A stretch of DNA of 34,142 bases from contig DAFJ01000052.1 in the NCBI GenBank assembly GCA_002497905.1, forward strand, positions 22,130 through 56,271, written 5' to 3'. The stretch is from Euryarchaeota archaeon UBA251 (GTDB taxonomy: Archaea; Thermoplasmatota; Poseidoniia; Poseidoniales; Thalassarchaeaceae). Shown here one piece after another: positions 24,706-33,730 of this stretch. The notes beneath the pieces are model-generated. The model saw nothing but the letters and a program-made list of their open reading frames with translations, was not told where the DNA came from and made no database searches. Made by a program: the position numbers and the translations under genes. Each line of letters opens with the position of its first letter. Within the stretch, counting starts at the first letter, position 1.

Positions 24706-25527
24706 ATGGCGGAGAAGACAGGTCGATCCTGGGCTCGCTTGGTCACAATCGTAGCGGCAGGTCTACTCACAATTTCCTTATTCGCATTTGTAACTTCCAT
24801 GGATGCTGTAGAGGATATCCTAGATCCAGAAAAACTGAACATCGGTATCGTTGATGCAGGTGACTCTCTAGATCTAGAATTACAATCTGGAAGGACGTAT
24901 ACACTCTTACGAATCGTCGATAATGTCGGAGATGATGCATTAGAAAATGATTTGAAAATCGTTAATTCAGAAGGAAATGAGATGATTCTTGATGTGCCTA
25001 CGTGGATGCATCCGCCAAGAACTGGGGAAAGTGGTACTGTCGTCTATGACACAATTGCCACATACTCAAATGAAAAAACCGGGACGTTTACTTTTGAAAA
25101 TCTCAATAGCACATCCAAGTTGTATATTGTTGATGATCACGAAGGTGATCTTGCTGCAACCCGAGAGCCTGTTCTCTTGATTGCTTCCTTTTCTTGTTGC
25201 TTCGGTATGTTGCTACTTCCAATCGCAGGAATTATACAACTCTTAACCCGAAAAAAGCAGCAACAAAACCTTGGAAATCCAATAATGACGATGCCTCAGA
25301 ACACAATTCCAACCACTGATGAATTATTCTTGATACGACAAGGAGTGATGAAACCTGAAGAAGCGAAGGGGGTTAAGCAAGTAAAGGAAATACCGCCGCC
25401 TTTCACCAATAGTCAGCGAGTAAATACCATTGTCCCAGACATAGAAAAATCCCTCGAACGTAAATCCAGAGAGGCTCCGGTAACCGAATTAGATGACGAA
25501 GATTGGAAATCCTGGGATACTGGTTGA
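24706..25527 (+). CDS. Two-span membrane protein with extracytoplasmic beta domain
   Basis: About 273 residues that I do not recognise. An N-terminal hydrophobic span (about 10-32) is followed by some 120 residues rich in beta-strand, Asp and Thr, which should lie outside the cell. A second span (about 155-177, with two adjacent Cys) leads to a cytoplasmic tail of about 95 residues that is polar, Pro-rich and ends in acidic ELDDEDWKSWD. The ATG at 24706 is used; a TTG at 24697 precedes it by 9 bases. The gene follows the Topo VI operon after a 52-base gap and precedes the ArsR-like regulator; whether they are co-transcribed is unclear. Confidence 0.75.
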   Translation: MAEKTGRSWARLVTIVAAGLLTISLFAFVTSMDAVEDILDPEKLNIGIVDAGDSLDLELQSGRTYTLLRIVDNVGDDALENDLKIVNSEGNEMILDVPTWMHPPRTGESGTVVYDTIATYSNEKTGTFTFENLNSTSKLYIVDDHEGDLAATREPVLLIASFSCCFGMLLLPIAGIIQLLTRKKQQQNLGNPIMTMPQNTIPTTDELFLIRQGVMKPEEAKGVKQVKEIPPPFTNSQRVNTIVPDIEKSLERKSREAPVTELDDEDWKSWDTG

Positions 25528-25550
25528 GGTATCTACAACATAGCATCGAG

Positions 25551-25559
25551 TTTTTACTA
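25551..25559 (+). promoter_or_regulatory. TATA-like box of the ArsR-like regulator gene
   Basis: TTTTTACTA lies about 39 bases before the ATG at 25594, giving a predicted start near 25581 and a leader of roughly 13 bases that contains GGGGAG. The T5 run may also serve to end the upstream transcript. Confidence 0.35.
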
Positions 25560-25593
25560 GTCCTTCCACTACACAACCATAGGTTGGGGAGCG

Positions 25594-26331
25594 ATGATTG
25601 GATTCGAAGCCGCGCTCGACATCCTCAGTAACGATACACGGAGAGAGATCCTCAAGCGTCTCGTTCGTGAACCTCACTACGGTTGGCAACTCGCATCACA
25701 ACTTGATGTAAGTCAACAAGCTGTAGTCAAACATCTCAATGTGCTTGAGGGAGCGGGGTTCGTTAATTCCGAGAAAGTAGCTTCTGAGAAAGGTGGGCCT
25801 CCGAAGCGAATTTACAGCGTAAAACAATCCTTCAGCCTGAGAATGGATCTTGGACCTGATTTATTCAGAACAAAACATTCACAATTACCACGTGGTGGTC
25901 CATTGAATATTTCCAATATCCACGGACTCCCTGATACTGCAATTCAAATCGCGACGCATATTGGTGGTAGGCGAAGACTTGCTATTTCAGAGGCTGCAGA
26001 ATGTATTACTCATATCCAAGAAATGTTGGACCGTTTAGATGACCAGAGAAATGCACTAGTTGCCCTCCATCAGCATGTGATGAAGCGCGTCTCAAGATCG
26101 GTCGAAGGTGAATTCGAAGACTACCAAGAACGTTCTATCGTTCACACAATGCTCGAAGATCCTCGACGTCCCTTTGACCTAGATGCAATGGCAGTAGCCA
26201 TGGCTCCAATGGGGCTAAATATGGAAGCTATGATGAGTGGCATCATCCCACGAATTGGAATGATGGATAGTGAGACGTTTCTTCCAGTAACTAACAACAC
26301 ACCCCTACCTTGGTGGTTAGTACAACGCTAA
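25594..26331 (+). CDS. ArsR-like winged-helix transcriptional regulator
   Basis: A 245-residue protein. Residues 1-80 form a winged helix: ALDILSNDTRREILKRL, then the recognition region LDVSQQAVVKHLNVLEGAGFV, then the wing with PPKRIYSV. This is the archaeal ArsR/HTH_20 type of repressor or activator. The C-terminal part (about 120-245) has a coiled-coil helix (AAECITHIQEMLDRLDDQRNAL) likely used for dimerisation, and a Met-rich end. No cysteine cluster typical of metal-sensing ArsR proteins is present, so a metal ligand is not expected. The targets are unknown; neither the neighbouring membrane protein nor the convergent surface protein gene shows an obvious shared operator. Confidence 0.87.
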   Translation: MIGFEAALDILSNDTRREILKRLVREPHYGWQLASQLDVSQQAVVKHLNVLEGAGFVNSEKVASEKGGPPKRIYSVKQSFSLRMDLGPDLFRTKHSQLPRGGPLNISNIHGLPDTAIQIATHIGGRRRLAISEAAECITHIQEMLDRLDDQRNALVALHQHVMKRVSRSVEGEFEDYQERSIVHTMLEDPRRPFDLDAMAVAMAPMGLNMEAMMSGIIPRIGMMDSETFLPVTNNTPLPWWLVQR

Positions 26332-26373
26332 CGCTCTTCTAACTCAGTATCACATTAAGTGGATACGTTGCCA

Positions 26374-29300
26374 TCAAAAGCGTGCATCTTCATCTGCACT
26401 TTGGAGAATGCTGCTCTGCTCTGCAACGCGATCCAAGGCTTCCTTACGACGTGATATCATCATGAGGCCAGCTACGCCAATCAAGGCAGCCGTGGCACCC
26501 ATAATGATGGTTGGAACGGACCATTTGCTAATAACAACAAGAGCCACGTCCATAACCGGATTCTCAGATTGAAGATCTTCTTGGATATCGAGGTAATTGT
26601 TGTCATCACTGCTTTCAACAATTGTCTGTTCAGGATCAATGACTACAACTACGTGGTCACTGCCAGCAGTCACTGGATAAAGCAGTGTAATTGCAGGAGC
26701 CTCGCTACTTGCATCTGGACTAGTTGGCATCAAAGCACCGATAACTCGTCGATAGACAATGTTCTCCTCACTACATCCCTCTGCCTTGATATCATCAACT
26801 TCACCTACACAAAGAATGATGTTGACGTCTGTAGCATGGACATTTCCAATATTCTGAATCTGAACAGTTACTGGAATCATCTCACCAACCTCCTTACTCG
26901 TGTCTCCAATAGATGGGTCGCCGACAAATATCAGATCTGGTGCTCGAAGGCGGAGATGGATGATTTGTTCATTGGTGTCACAACCAATATCATTGTCCGG
27001 CAAGCCATCTTCATCCGAATCGATAGAGCAGGAATCCGCCCATTCAGGGGTCTCGTCATGATCGCCACCATCAAAGGAATCGCCAAATTCAGAGAGTGCT
27101 TTGATTCCCATTGATTGGTCACCAAGTGCTGCGTCACTACCAACATTGATGATTGCTACAATCTGGATTGTGGTGTAAGCTGGCATCGGTGGGAAGTTCC
27201 AAGTTCCAGTGAACTCATCATAGTAGCACTCGTATACTGGTGGAGTTTCTCCACTTGCAATTGTGAGACAGGACAATTCGATTGGATACTCTGTCTCAAA
27301 ACCATCTAGGATTGCGAACTCGACTGCCTGAGCTGTTCCATCACTCGACGCCCAACCAGCCAGAGCATTCAATCCGGGTGTAGGGTCCCATACTCCATCG
27401 CCCTTCTTTGTGTGATTATGAAGAGTTGGGATATCTGGTACGTTTCCATTATTTGTCAGATTAAGGATAAATCGGACTGTTCGCCCTGGCGCCGTAGTTT
27501 TGACTGCGCTCTCAACGAATGGATCGAGTGAAAGTTGTATATCATGGAACTCATTGATTGTCACAGTCAATGGAATGATGTCTCGAAGACGGGTTCCATC
27601 AAATGCCTCTTCAGAGAATATTGAGAGGGTGATTTGGTAATCGCCTGCTGCAACTTCTGCAGGAGCATTCACATGAACCATGACTGTCTGGTTGCTATCA
27701 CGCACTAATTCACTCATATCCGATCGGAAGATTTCGACATCCCATGGCTGAGCGAGTCCTTGTGAATCTGCAATCTCAGTCACACGCATATCATAGCGAT
27801 CCGGTCCATTACCGTCGTTTCTGATGTTGATTGGTACTGCCCATGTCTCACCAGGATTCATGTCATTCTCTAGAGATTCTGTGTTCGCATCAAGATCGTA
27901 CACGTGCTTCACCATAGTCGAGAGAATTACCTCATCAGAGACCTTTGGTGAGCCCTGTAGATATGCCTTGACCTTCACTGCAGGGCCAAGTCCGGCATCT
28001 GCTAGATACGGTGCACATACCTCCGCAGTCACCTCATACGGACGTTCTGTCTGATCCCAATATCTTGCAATGCCCGGTTCATATCTTGTGTTTTCATCAT
28101 AATCTGGAGCATTGAGGAAATCGAGGGTTACTGTCCAGTGGTCCTGACGCCAAATCTCAATTGGAATCGAAGTGTTGCGTTCATCTGGCCCGCCTGGAAG
28201 AGTGAAGATTAGATATCCTGGTGCGAAGAATTTCGTGACCTTGATTACGTACTCTGCACATTCACCAGGAAGCACCTCCTCAGAGGTATCGAAGATCTCG
28301 AAGACAATGTTTCCTGTTGAACGAATCGATACGTTAATCCAAAGTTCAAGGATATCGTATGTGCCCTTTTCTACAGATTTAACCGGTTCACCCATAGACC
28401 AGCCCTTAACGAAAATAACCCATGTTCCTGGTTCCTGTGTCGTAGGGATGTTCACTTCGAGATTCTTCGTGACTGAAGCTCCCGGCTCAAGTGAAATACT
28501 CAACGGGAACTTGACGCCCCAACCATAAGGTAAGAGCCATTCTTGCTGGCCTTCAAGGCTATTCGGATCATAGAATTGGAAGGTGTCGTAGACGTTTCCT
28601 GTATTCGTGATTGTAATTGAGAAAATTGCTGTTCCACCTTGTTCCACATCACTCTGTGTATGGCTTGTATCTAACTGAATACCGTGTACAACGTCCATCA
28701 GTGTGCTCGTCAAACGATCACTTCGAATTGCTGGATCTTTGTAGGACACTGCAGAGACAATGATGTTTGCAACCTCGTCCCCATCGGCTTGATAGATGGA
28801 CGGTGCAATTACGCGCATGTAGACCTCAACACGCTCACCTCCAAGAAGATGGATTGGCGTATCTGGGAAGATTGTTGTGTGATTGCTGGAGAAGTAAACT
28901 GTTGCAGACCAGTTCAATGGAACACCTGTAAGGTTCAGAGAAAACGTATCGGCAACGAGTTCGGGTGGGCCAGGAGTTGTATTGTTAACGCTGAGATTGT
29001 ACATCGTATCCTCGCCAGGTTCGATAACGTGGTAGAATGTCTCTCCCTCTTGCAATCCAACCTCGACTTGCCCTGTTAGAACGTGAACATAGCACAGTGT
29101 GTATGTGTTGGAATTCGACTCATCATTGCATTTGTTCGTATCTGACCAAGCAATGTGGGCGCCGCTTCCCAAATCATTTGCAAACGCAGGGGGTTGACTT
29201 AGCTCAGGGGCATTGCCTGAATTTGGGCCTAACTTATCCGAGTTCCATGTTGTAACTTCAGTGGGCTCCCATGGATCGAGAACAGATGCTGCGATTGAAT

Positions 29301-31479
29301 TCAGTGGCCATGCTGGCTTATCATTCGTATGATTGAGGCGAGCGTACATGATGGCCTCGCCCTGAGATGAGTTACTGTTTTCCAACCACGTAATGTGGAT
29401 ATTATCACGAGCATCGGTCAAGATTGCTGGCATGTAGGACGATGGAGCGAATGGGTTCCCTTGCTGGATGCCTGCAGGCCCTTCGTAATCTGAAATCCGT
29501 GTATCGACGATTTGCTTGATCCCATAGGATGGGAGTCCGCCTTCAACACCATTCCATTCTGCAGCGCCACGAAGGCGAAGACGTGTGTAGAGGACCTCGT
29601 AATTCACATTCTTTTCGAAACCGTAACCACGGCCGTCCATCCATGCAATGTGGGTGTTACCCTGACTATCGATAGCAATAGCTGGATGGAAGCTGAAAGC
29701 GTCATCAAGGGTTACACGGGTGTCGTTCACAACGACGAAGTGGCCGTATCCTTGAGAATCCATTGCTGGACCAACGTCCTCAGTGTATGCACTGCTTGTG
29801 GTGGTAGTTGCTGGATCGCCCTTTTGCCACCCTGGAGAGGGGTTGTCTAGAATCGCGTGTGGAGCAAGAACCGTCATGAAAATTTCACGAGAGTTGTTTG
29901 TTGCAAGATACACCATTGCTTCGACTAAGAGTTGCATCTGTTGACCGCCGCCTCCAGATGCTGGGAAATTGTATACTTCTCCACCCGCATCTGTATTTCG
30001 AACCGTCGAACCTGGGCAAATTCGTGGGTTAGTGTTCACCACGCCATTCGGGCAATTCGCAAGATCTGACATGTGAGATTGAATCTGTGTTCCGCCGCCC
30101 CAAGTGCTACCAGCCATGGGTACAGGCACAACTCCCGCTCGGACGCAAGCGTCGTGAGCCTCGTTGATACTTTGTGTATCATCAGATTGCTGAGCCGGGT
30201 CGCCGTTCCGCGGGCCCTCGTCGGAAATTGGGATGACAATCTTGGTCGCATTTGGATTCCACTTATGGTCCGCAGCAGTAGGGGGGTTTCCAGGTACGTT
30301 ACCACCTGCATCCTTCCATGAAAGGCAGGCCCAAGTTGACGAGGGGCCCCAATCCTCACCAGAAGATCCTGTCACTGATGCTCCATTGAAAATGAAGTTC
30401 TGGAGCTTGCGAATACCGCCGGAGTCGTCACTAGGAGTTTGACCAAGATGGGTTGCGCGAGGGCCTTGAGAACCACTTCCACCAGTCTGGTATGCTGTCG
30501 AGCAAGATTGACCTGTGCCTGCGTTTGGAATGCTGTATCCAAGAATAGCGTAAATCGTTTCGTAAACAGTGATGTTCGCATCTTCTAACATCGGCTTAAT
30601 ACCACGGAAATATCCTCCACTGCTGAAACTTCCACCATAAAACACAGTGCAAACATCAGCCCACTCTGAATACATAGAGCCAGAGGTATCGATTGGAACA
30701 ACCATTTCCACCTTGCCGCCGCGTGTGTCATCCCAGACAACCTGCACGTAATCATCAGCGTCTACAGCAATATCTGGATGGCCTTTGTGACCAATGACTG
30801 GTGTAAGCATAGAGTCGTCAATAGCAGTAGTACCTACTGAACCATCGAATTCAATCATTGAGTAGTAAATTTGAGGCTGGAAGTAGAACTTCTCGAGAGG
30901 ATCGAAGGAATCCTCCCAAACGATGTGAGCATTATCTTGTGAATCGACAGCGATGGCTGGCCAATCACGATTCTGTTGGCGTTGGCTTACAATCATGTCA
31001 TTGACAACAGAGATTACCGTATCATCGGCTTGACTTCCGTCACGTGGGTGAAGGTTCGGATCAAGGACTGTGTACTTGATTGCGTGTTGACTAGACTTAT
31101 CTGTCCAAGTAACATGAACTCTATCCATTGAATCAACTGCAATGTCTGGATGCCAAGCACGGTGCGTTCCAGGATTCGAAATCTGTGTCACATCGATGAC
31201 AGGGTCTGCCTGTCCATCGCCATCAACATCTGCTCGAGGGTCAAGCATAGTGTAGTAGAGATGTTGTGTATTTCGGCTCCAAACGAAGTGTATGTTTCCT
31301 TCACTGTCTGCCGCCATAGATACCATTCGTTCGTTCATCGGACCACCGTCGACGACGCGGACTGCTTCAGTAATTACGACCTCTGCGGCTTCGACCTCTT
31401 CGGATGGGAGAATCAGAGTCGTGCTAAGGACCATGAGAATTGTCAGGAGAATGCTGTTTGTTTTTGCTCTGTAAGTCAT
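26374..31479 (-). CDS. Giant membrane-anchored surface protein: propeller-like repeats, VWA-like insert, CARDB/NEW3-like repeats
   Basis: A 1701-residue exported protein. A signal peptide (1 to about 31, ending near EVEAAEV) is followed by blade-like repeats of the form AVDSxDNxHIxWxD (near 55-68, 112-126, 175-190, 236-250, 600-615 and 685-700). A von Willebrand A-like module (about 255-535) interrupts them, with MIDAS motif DTSGSM (264-269) and PISDEGP (418-424). From about residue 850, Ig-like NEW3/CARDB-type domains recur, each with an ITNTGNV-type strand. DVDGDGQAD and DSDEDGLPDND are calcium-type loops. A C-terminal membrane span (about 1655-1675) precedes a short basic and then acidic tail. 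Many NxS/T sites suggest glycosylation. Start 31479 has AGGTG 7 bases upstream. Likely adhesion or cell-envelope role. Confidence 0.88.
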   Translation of the reverse strand: MTYRAKTNSILLTILMVLSTTLILPSEEVEAAEVVITEAVRVVDGGPMNERMVSMAADSEGNIHFVWSRNTQHLYYTMLDPRADVDGDGQADPVIDVTQISNPGTHRAWHPDIAVDSMDRVHVTWTDKSSQHAIKYTVLDPNLHPRDGSQADDTVISVVNDMIVSQRQQNRDWPAIAVDSQDNAHIVWEDSFDPLEKFYFQPQIYYSMIEFDGSVGTTAIDDSMLTPVIGHKGHPDIAVDADDYVQVVWDDTRGGKVEMVVPIDTSGSMYSEWADVCTVFYGGSFSSGGYFRGIKPMLEDANITVYETIYAILGYSIPNAGTGQSCSTAYQTGGSGSQGPRATHLGQTPSDDSGGIRKLQNFIFNGASVTGSSGEDWGPSSTWACLSWKDAGGNVPGNPPTAADHKWNPNATKIVIPISDEGPRNGDPAQQSDDTQSINEAHDACVRAGVVPVPMAGSTWGGGTQIQSHMSDLANCPNGVVNTNPRICPGSTVRNTDAGGEVYNFPASGGGGQQMQLLVEAMVYLATNNSREIFMTVLAPHAILDNPSPGWQKGDPATTTTSSAYTEDVGPAMDSQGYGHFVVVNDTRVTLDDAFSFHPAIAIDSQGNTHIAWMDGRGYGFEKNVNYEVLYTRLRLRGAAEWNGVEGGLPSYGIKQIVDTRISDYEGPAGIQQGNPFAPSSYMPAILTDARDNIHITWLENSNSSQGEAIMYARLNHTNDKPAWPLNSIAASVLDPWEPTEVTTWNSDKLGPNSGNAPELSQPPAFANDLGSGAHIAWSDTNKCNDESNSNTYTLCYVHVLTGQVEVGLQEGETFYHVIEPGEDTMYNLSVNNTTPGPPELVADTFSLNLTGVPLNWSATVYFSSNHTTIFPDTPIHLLGGERVEVYMRVIAPSIYQADGDEVANIIVSAVSYKDPAIRSDRLTSTLMDVVHGIQLDTSHTQSDVEQGGTAIFSITITNTGNVYDTFQFYDPNSLEGQQEWLLPYGWGVKFPLSISLEPGASVTKNLEVNIPTTQEPGTWVIFVKGWSMGEPVKSVEKGTYDILELWINVSIRSTGNIVFEIFDTSEEVLPGECAEYVIKVTKFFAPGYLIFTLPGGPDERNTSIPIEIWRQDHWTVTLDFLNAPDYDENTRYEPGIARYWDQTERPYEVTAEVCAPYLADAGLGPAVKVKAYLQGSPKVSDEVILSTMVKHVYDLDANTESLENDMNPGETWAVPINIRNDGNGPDRYDMRVTEIADSQGLAQPWDVEIFRSDMSELVRDSNQTVMVHVNAPAEVAAGDYQITLSIFSEEAFDGTRLRDIIPLTVTINEFHDIQLSLDPFVESAVKTTAPGRTVRFILNLTNNGNVPDIPTLHNHTKKGDGVWDPTPGLNALAGWASSDGTAQAVEFAILDGFETEYPIELSCLTIASGETPPVYECYYDEFTGTWNFPPMPAYTTIQIVAIINVGSDAALGDQSMGIKALSEFGDSFDGGDHDETPEWADSCSIDSDEDGLPDNDIGCDTNEQIIHLRLRAPDLIFVGDPSIGDTSKEVGEMIPVTVQIQNIGNVHATDVNIILCVGEVDDIKAEGCSEENIVYRRVIGALMPTSPDASSEAPAITLLYPVTAGSDHVVVVIDPEQTIVESSDDNNYLDIQEDLQSENPVMDVALVVISKWSVPTIIMGATAALIGVAGLMMISRRKEALDRVAEQSSILQSADEDARF

Positions 31480-31523
31480 CTTGGCACACCTACCGTTGAA
31501 CACTTGGATACCGTGTCCACCAC

Positions 31524-31531
31524 TACTTAAG
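31524..31531 (-). promoter_or_regulatory. TATA-like box of the surface protein gene
   Basis: On the minus strand CTTAAGTA, preceded by a BRE-like TTTCG, predicts transcription from about 31501. This leaves a leader of about 22 bases with AGGTG (31487-31491) in front of the ATG at 31479, and supports that start over the ATG at 31566, which would lie upstream of the promoter. Confidence 0.45.
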
Positions 31532-31556
31532 CGAAACCACTTCGGGTCACGATATA

Positions 31557-32171
31557 CTATGCCCATTCATCAACATCGAACGAAGAGCCAAAACTCAATC
31601 CGTCCTGAAACTCAACCTCTGGCGGTGTTGGGCCGTCTGAGGCCTGGTTTGATTTAGTCCAATCATCCACAGGCCCAGGGTTTCCTGAGCCTTGACCATA
31701 TGCAAAACGGATTTCGTGGATAACGCCTAATTTGCTAAGCCAAATCCTTCGAAGAGTGTCAAGAAAACGATGTTGATTGAGCCCATCAAACCAGATTGGG
31801 CGAGATATGTTGAACGCTTGGAGAGGGCCGGATTGAGGTGTTTCATTCTTGCCAACATGAATTGTCCAGTCAAACTGTCCCCTGATTAAGGATAGGCGTG
31901 TACTATGCAACCATTCCTCCCAACCAACTGGATCCGCTTCTGCATGAGATGTCATCTCATCTTGCTGAGCTGCATCTACTCGAGTTACTGAACCAATGAT
32001 TACGAGGTTTCTTCCCTTTGGAATTACTATGTTGAACAAGTGACCATTTCTAGATGGTGGGTAACGAACATGGAGGTGTTTTTGTGCACGTGCATCAGAC
32101 AGGGTCTTGCTTTGGAGGCCTTCCTCTGTAAGCCAGTGTTCGATGAGGTTGATGGCTTCCTTTGCATCCAT
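31557..32171 (-). CDS. Conserved hypothetical protein, possibly DUF2299-like
   Basis: A 204-residue soluble protein. The first 150 residues have an alpha/beta pattern: EAINLIEHWLTEEGL, then HLHVRYPPSRNGHLFNIVIPK, then a strand NLVIIGSVTRV. This resembles archaeal DUF2299 proteins, but the match is from memory and weak. The last 45 residues are Pro-, Gly- and Asp-rich and probably disordered, ending FDVDEWA. The gene starts 20 bases after the acyltransferase stop, so it is likely the third gene of the HIT-acyltransferase run. The function is unknown; a link to lipid metabolism would rest on position only. Confidence 0.7.
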   Translation of the reverse strand: MDAKEAINLIEHWLTEEGLQSKTLSDARAQKHLHVRYPPSRNGHLFNIVIPKGRNLVIIGSVTRVDAAQQDEMTSHAEADPVGWEEWLHSTRLSLIRGQFDWTIHVGKNETPQSGPLQAFNISRPIWFDGLNQHRFLDTLRRIWLSKLGVIHEIRFAYGQGSGNPGPVDDWTKSNQASDGPTPPEVEFQDGLSFGSSFDVDEWA

Positions 32172-32191
32172 GACCTCGCCTTCCCCTTGAC

Positions 32192-33721
32192 CTATTTCAG
32201 GAATGCGAGTATTGTATTCACATCATCCTTTACTCTACTTCCCTCAATACTTCGTCTAAATCGTGATTGGGAGAGAAAGGTAAAGAAGTCAAAGAAGGAG
32301 TCGTATCCTCTAAGGAAAATTAAGTTCGCAATGTGAAAAAGGGGCATGAAAACGATGCTACAAATGATTGATACTACAACAATCTGCCATATGATGAAAT
32401 TTGTATAGGCTGTCAAAAAACCTGCAACAGCTGCAAATCCAAGGTATGGCCAAATCAGAACCGGGGAGAAAGTAACGGCCAAAATATGGAAGGTGCTCCG
32501 CGCATCCAATCCTTCATCAGAATTGTTGCCAATATACCATGCAAGTAATGCCTGAGGTAAAGTGAATACTGCCAAAGGCGCGCTCAAAAGCATGAGAGAA
32601 AGCCCCCAAATTACACCGAGCCAAGTCATTGGAGAAGATGGGCGGACCCCTTCAGAACTGATAGAACGTGGATCAAGAGAGAACGATTTCAGACTGCTCT
32701 GAATTCGAGAAGCGGGTTCCATGATTTCGGAGTCAAGTTCACCTGAACGAATACGATCGCGAACTGAACGAATACCATGTACTTCACTTGACCAACTCGC
32801 ATGCGGACTCTTTTCAGCATCTGCTTCTATGTGAGAAATCACCGACCAAGAATGGAATTCATCCCAATCATCTGCATCTGGAGTTAAGATATCGAGTGAT
32901 TCCTTGATTCTATTTCGTAAGGTATTGACTGAATCAAAATCCGGTTCTTTCCATTTACCATCAAGAAGAGAGTCCACGACTTCTTCATCTACGATATCGT
33001 CGATTGGAATCTCTTGACCAAACTCAACATAACAATCTGTCCTAAACTTCCATGCCTCTCGGAAGTGGAGCCCCACTGGGCGAATAGAAGGAAGGGGGCG
33101 GTTTCTTGCTTGTGCGGCAGCCGCTGCATTGAGAGCGATACGCATGGGGCCAGATCTCAATGGCATCATCCTCGGATTGATTTGGCTTGTTCCTTCCGGC
33201 ATAATCACACAACCATGTCCTCCTGATATTGTATGGGCCACTGTCAACAAACTACGATGGTTGATCTCGCGAGCGAATGTTGCATCCGTTGTTCCTTCAT
33301 CGATTTCACGTTGCCTCAAAACTGGTTGAGACCCAATTGATCGAGCCCAACGACCGATAATTGGGCGGGTCATCAAATCGTGGCGTCCAACCATGATGAA
33401 TCGCTTTTCACAAGACTGAACGATGGCCATGGGATCAACCAAGCCGGCTGTATGCCAGGCAAGAGCAACCAAGCCACGATCTGGATCGATTGTATCTGCA
33501 CCACTAATCTCTCTATTTCGAAATTGGGTGAACCAGGAAAGGCGAAGCATACCTCGGAGGGCTTTCCAAGCCCATGGAATCCCTGGATGATTTCCATCAT
33601 GCCTCCATCGAACTCTATCTAGTCCCCGCTGATTTAGGCGCCGAGATGATGCTGAAGTGGCGACCTCTGGGTCATAAGCGGCTGAAGACCGTTCAATATC
33701 CAAACCACTTGGTGTAGACAT
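32192..33721 (-). CDS. PlsC-like glycerophosphate acyltransferase with C-terminal membrane domain
   Basis: A 509-residue membrane enzyme of the lysophosphatidic/glycerol-3-phosphate acyltransferase superfamily. Acyltransferase motifs are seen in order: motif I WHTAGLVDP (His90 to Asp96, spacing HX5D), motif II GSQPVLR (130-136), motif III IMPEGTSQ (173-180) and motif IV IRPVGLHF (213-220). The HX5D spacing differs from the bacterial HX4D and recalls fungal Gpt2/Sct1-type enzymes. Residues 240-340 are charged. About four to five membrane spans follow between 345 and 480. The start ATG at 33721 has GAGGT 7 bases upstream and lies 9 bases after the HIT stop. In an archaeon, where membrane lipids are ether-linked isoprenoids, the acyl substrate is an open question. 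Confidence 0.85.
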   Translation of the reverse strand: MSTPSGLDIERSSAAYDPEVATSASSRRLNQRGLDRVRWRHDGNHPGIPWAWKALRGMLRLSWFTQFRNREISGADTIDPDRGLVALAWHTAGLVDPMAIVQSCEKRFIMVGRHDLMTRPIIGRWARSIGSQPVLRQREIDEGTTDATFAREINHRSLLTVAHTISGGHGCVIMPEGTSQINPRMMPLRSGPMRIALNAAAAAQARNRPLPSIRPVGLHFREAWKFRTDCYVEFGQEIPIDDIVDEEVVDSLLDGKWKEPDFDSVNTLRNRIKESLDILTPDADDWDEFHSWSVISHIEADAEKSPHASWSSEVHGIRSVRDRIRSGELDSEIMEPASRIQSSLKSFSLDPRSISSEGVRPSSPMTWLGVIWGLSLMLLSAPLAVFTLPQALLAWYIGNNSDEGLDARSTFHILAVTFSPVLIWPYLGFAAVAGFLTAYTNFIIWQIVVVSIICSIVFMPLFHIANLIFLRGYDSFFDFFTFLSQSRFRRSIEGSRVKDDVNTILAFLK

Positions 33722-33730
33722 AATTCAACC

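Noticed and set aside
26569..27114. 181-codon open frame on the plus strand inside the surface protein gene
   Set aside because: It is antisense to a well-supported coding region, has no recognisable domain, and its composition follows the opposite strand.
31480..31566. N-terminal extension of the surface protein to an ATG at 31566
   Set aside because: It would put 29 residues before the signal peptide, overlap the end of the upstream gene and lie across the TATA-like box.
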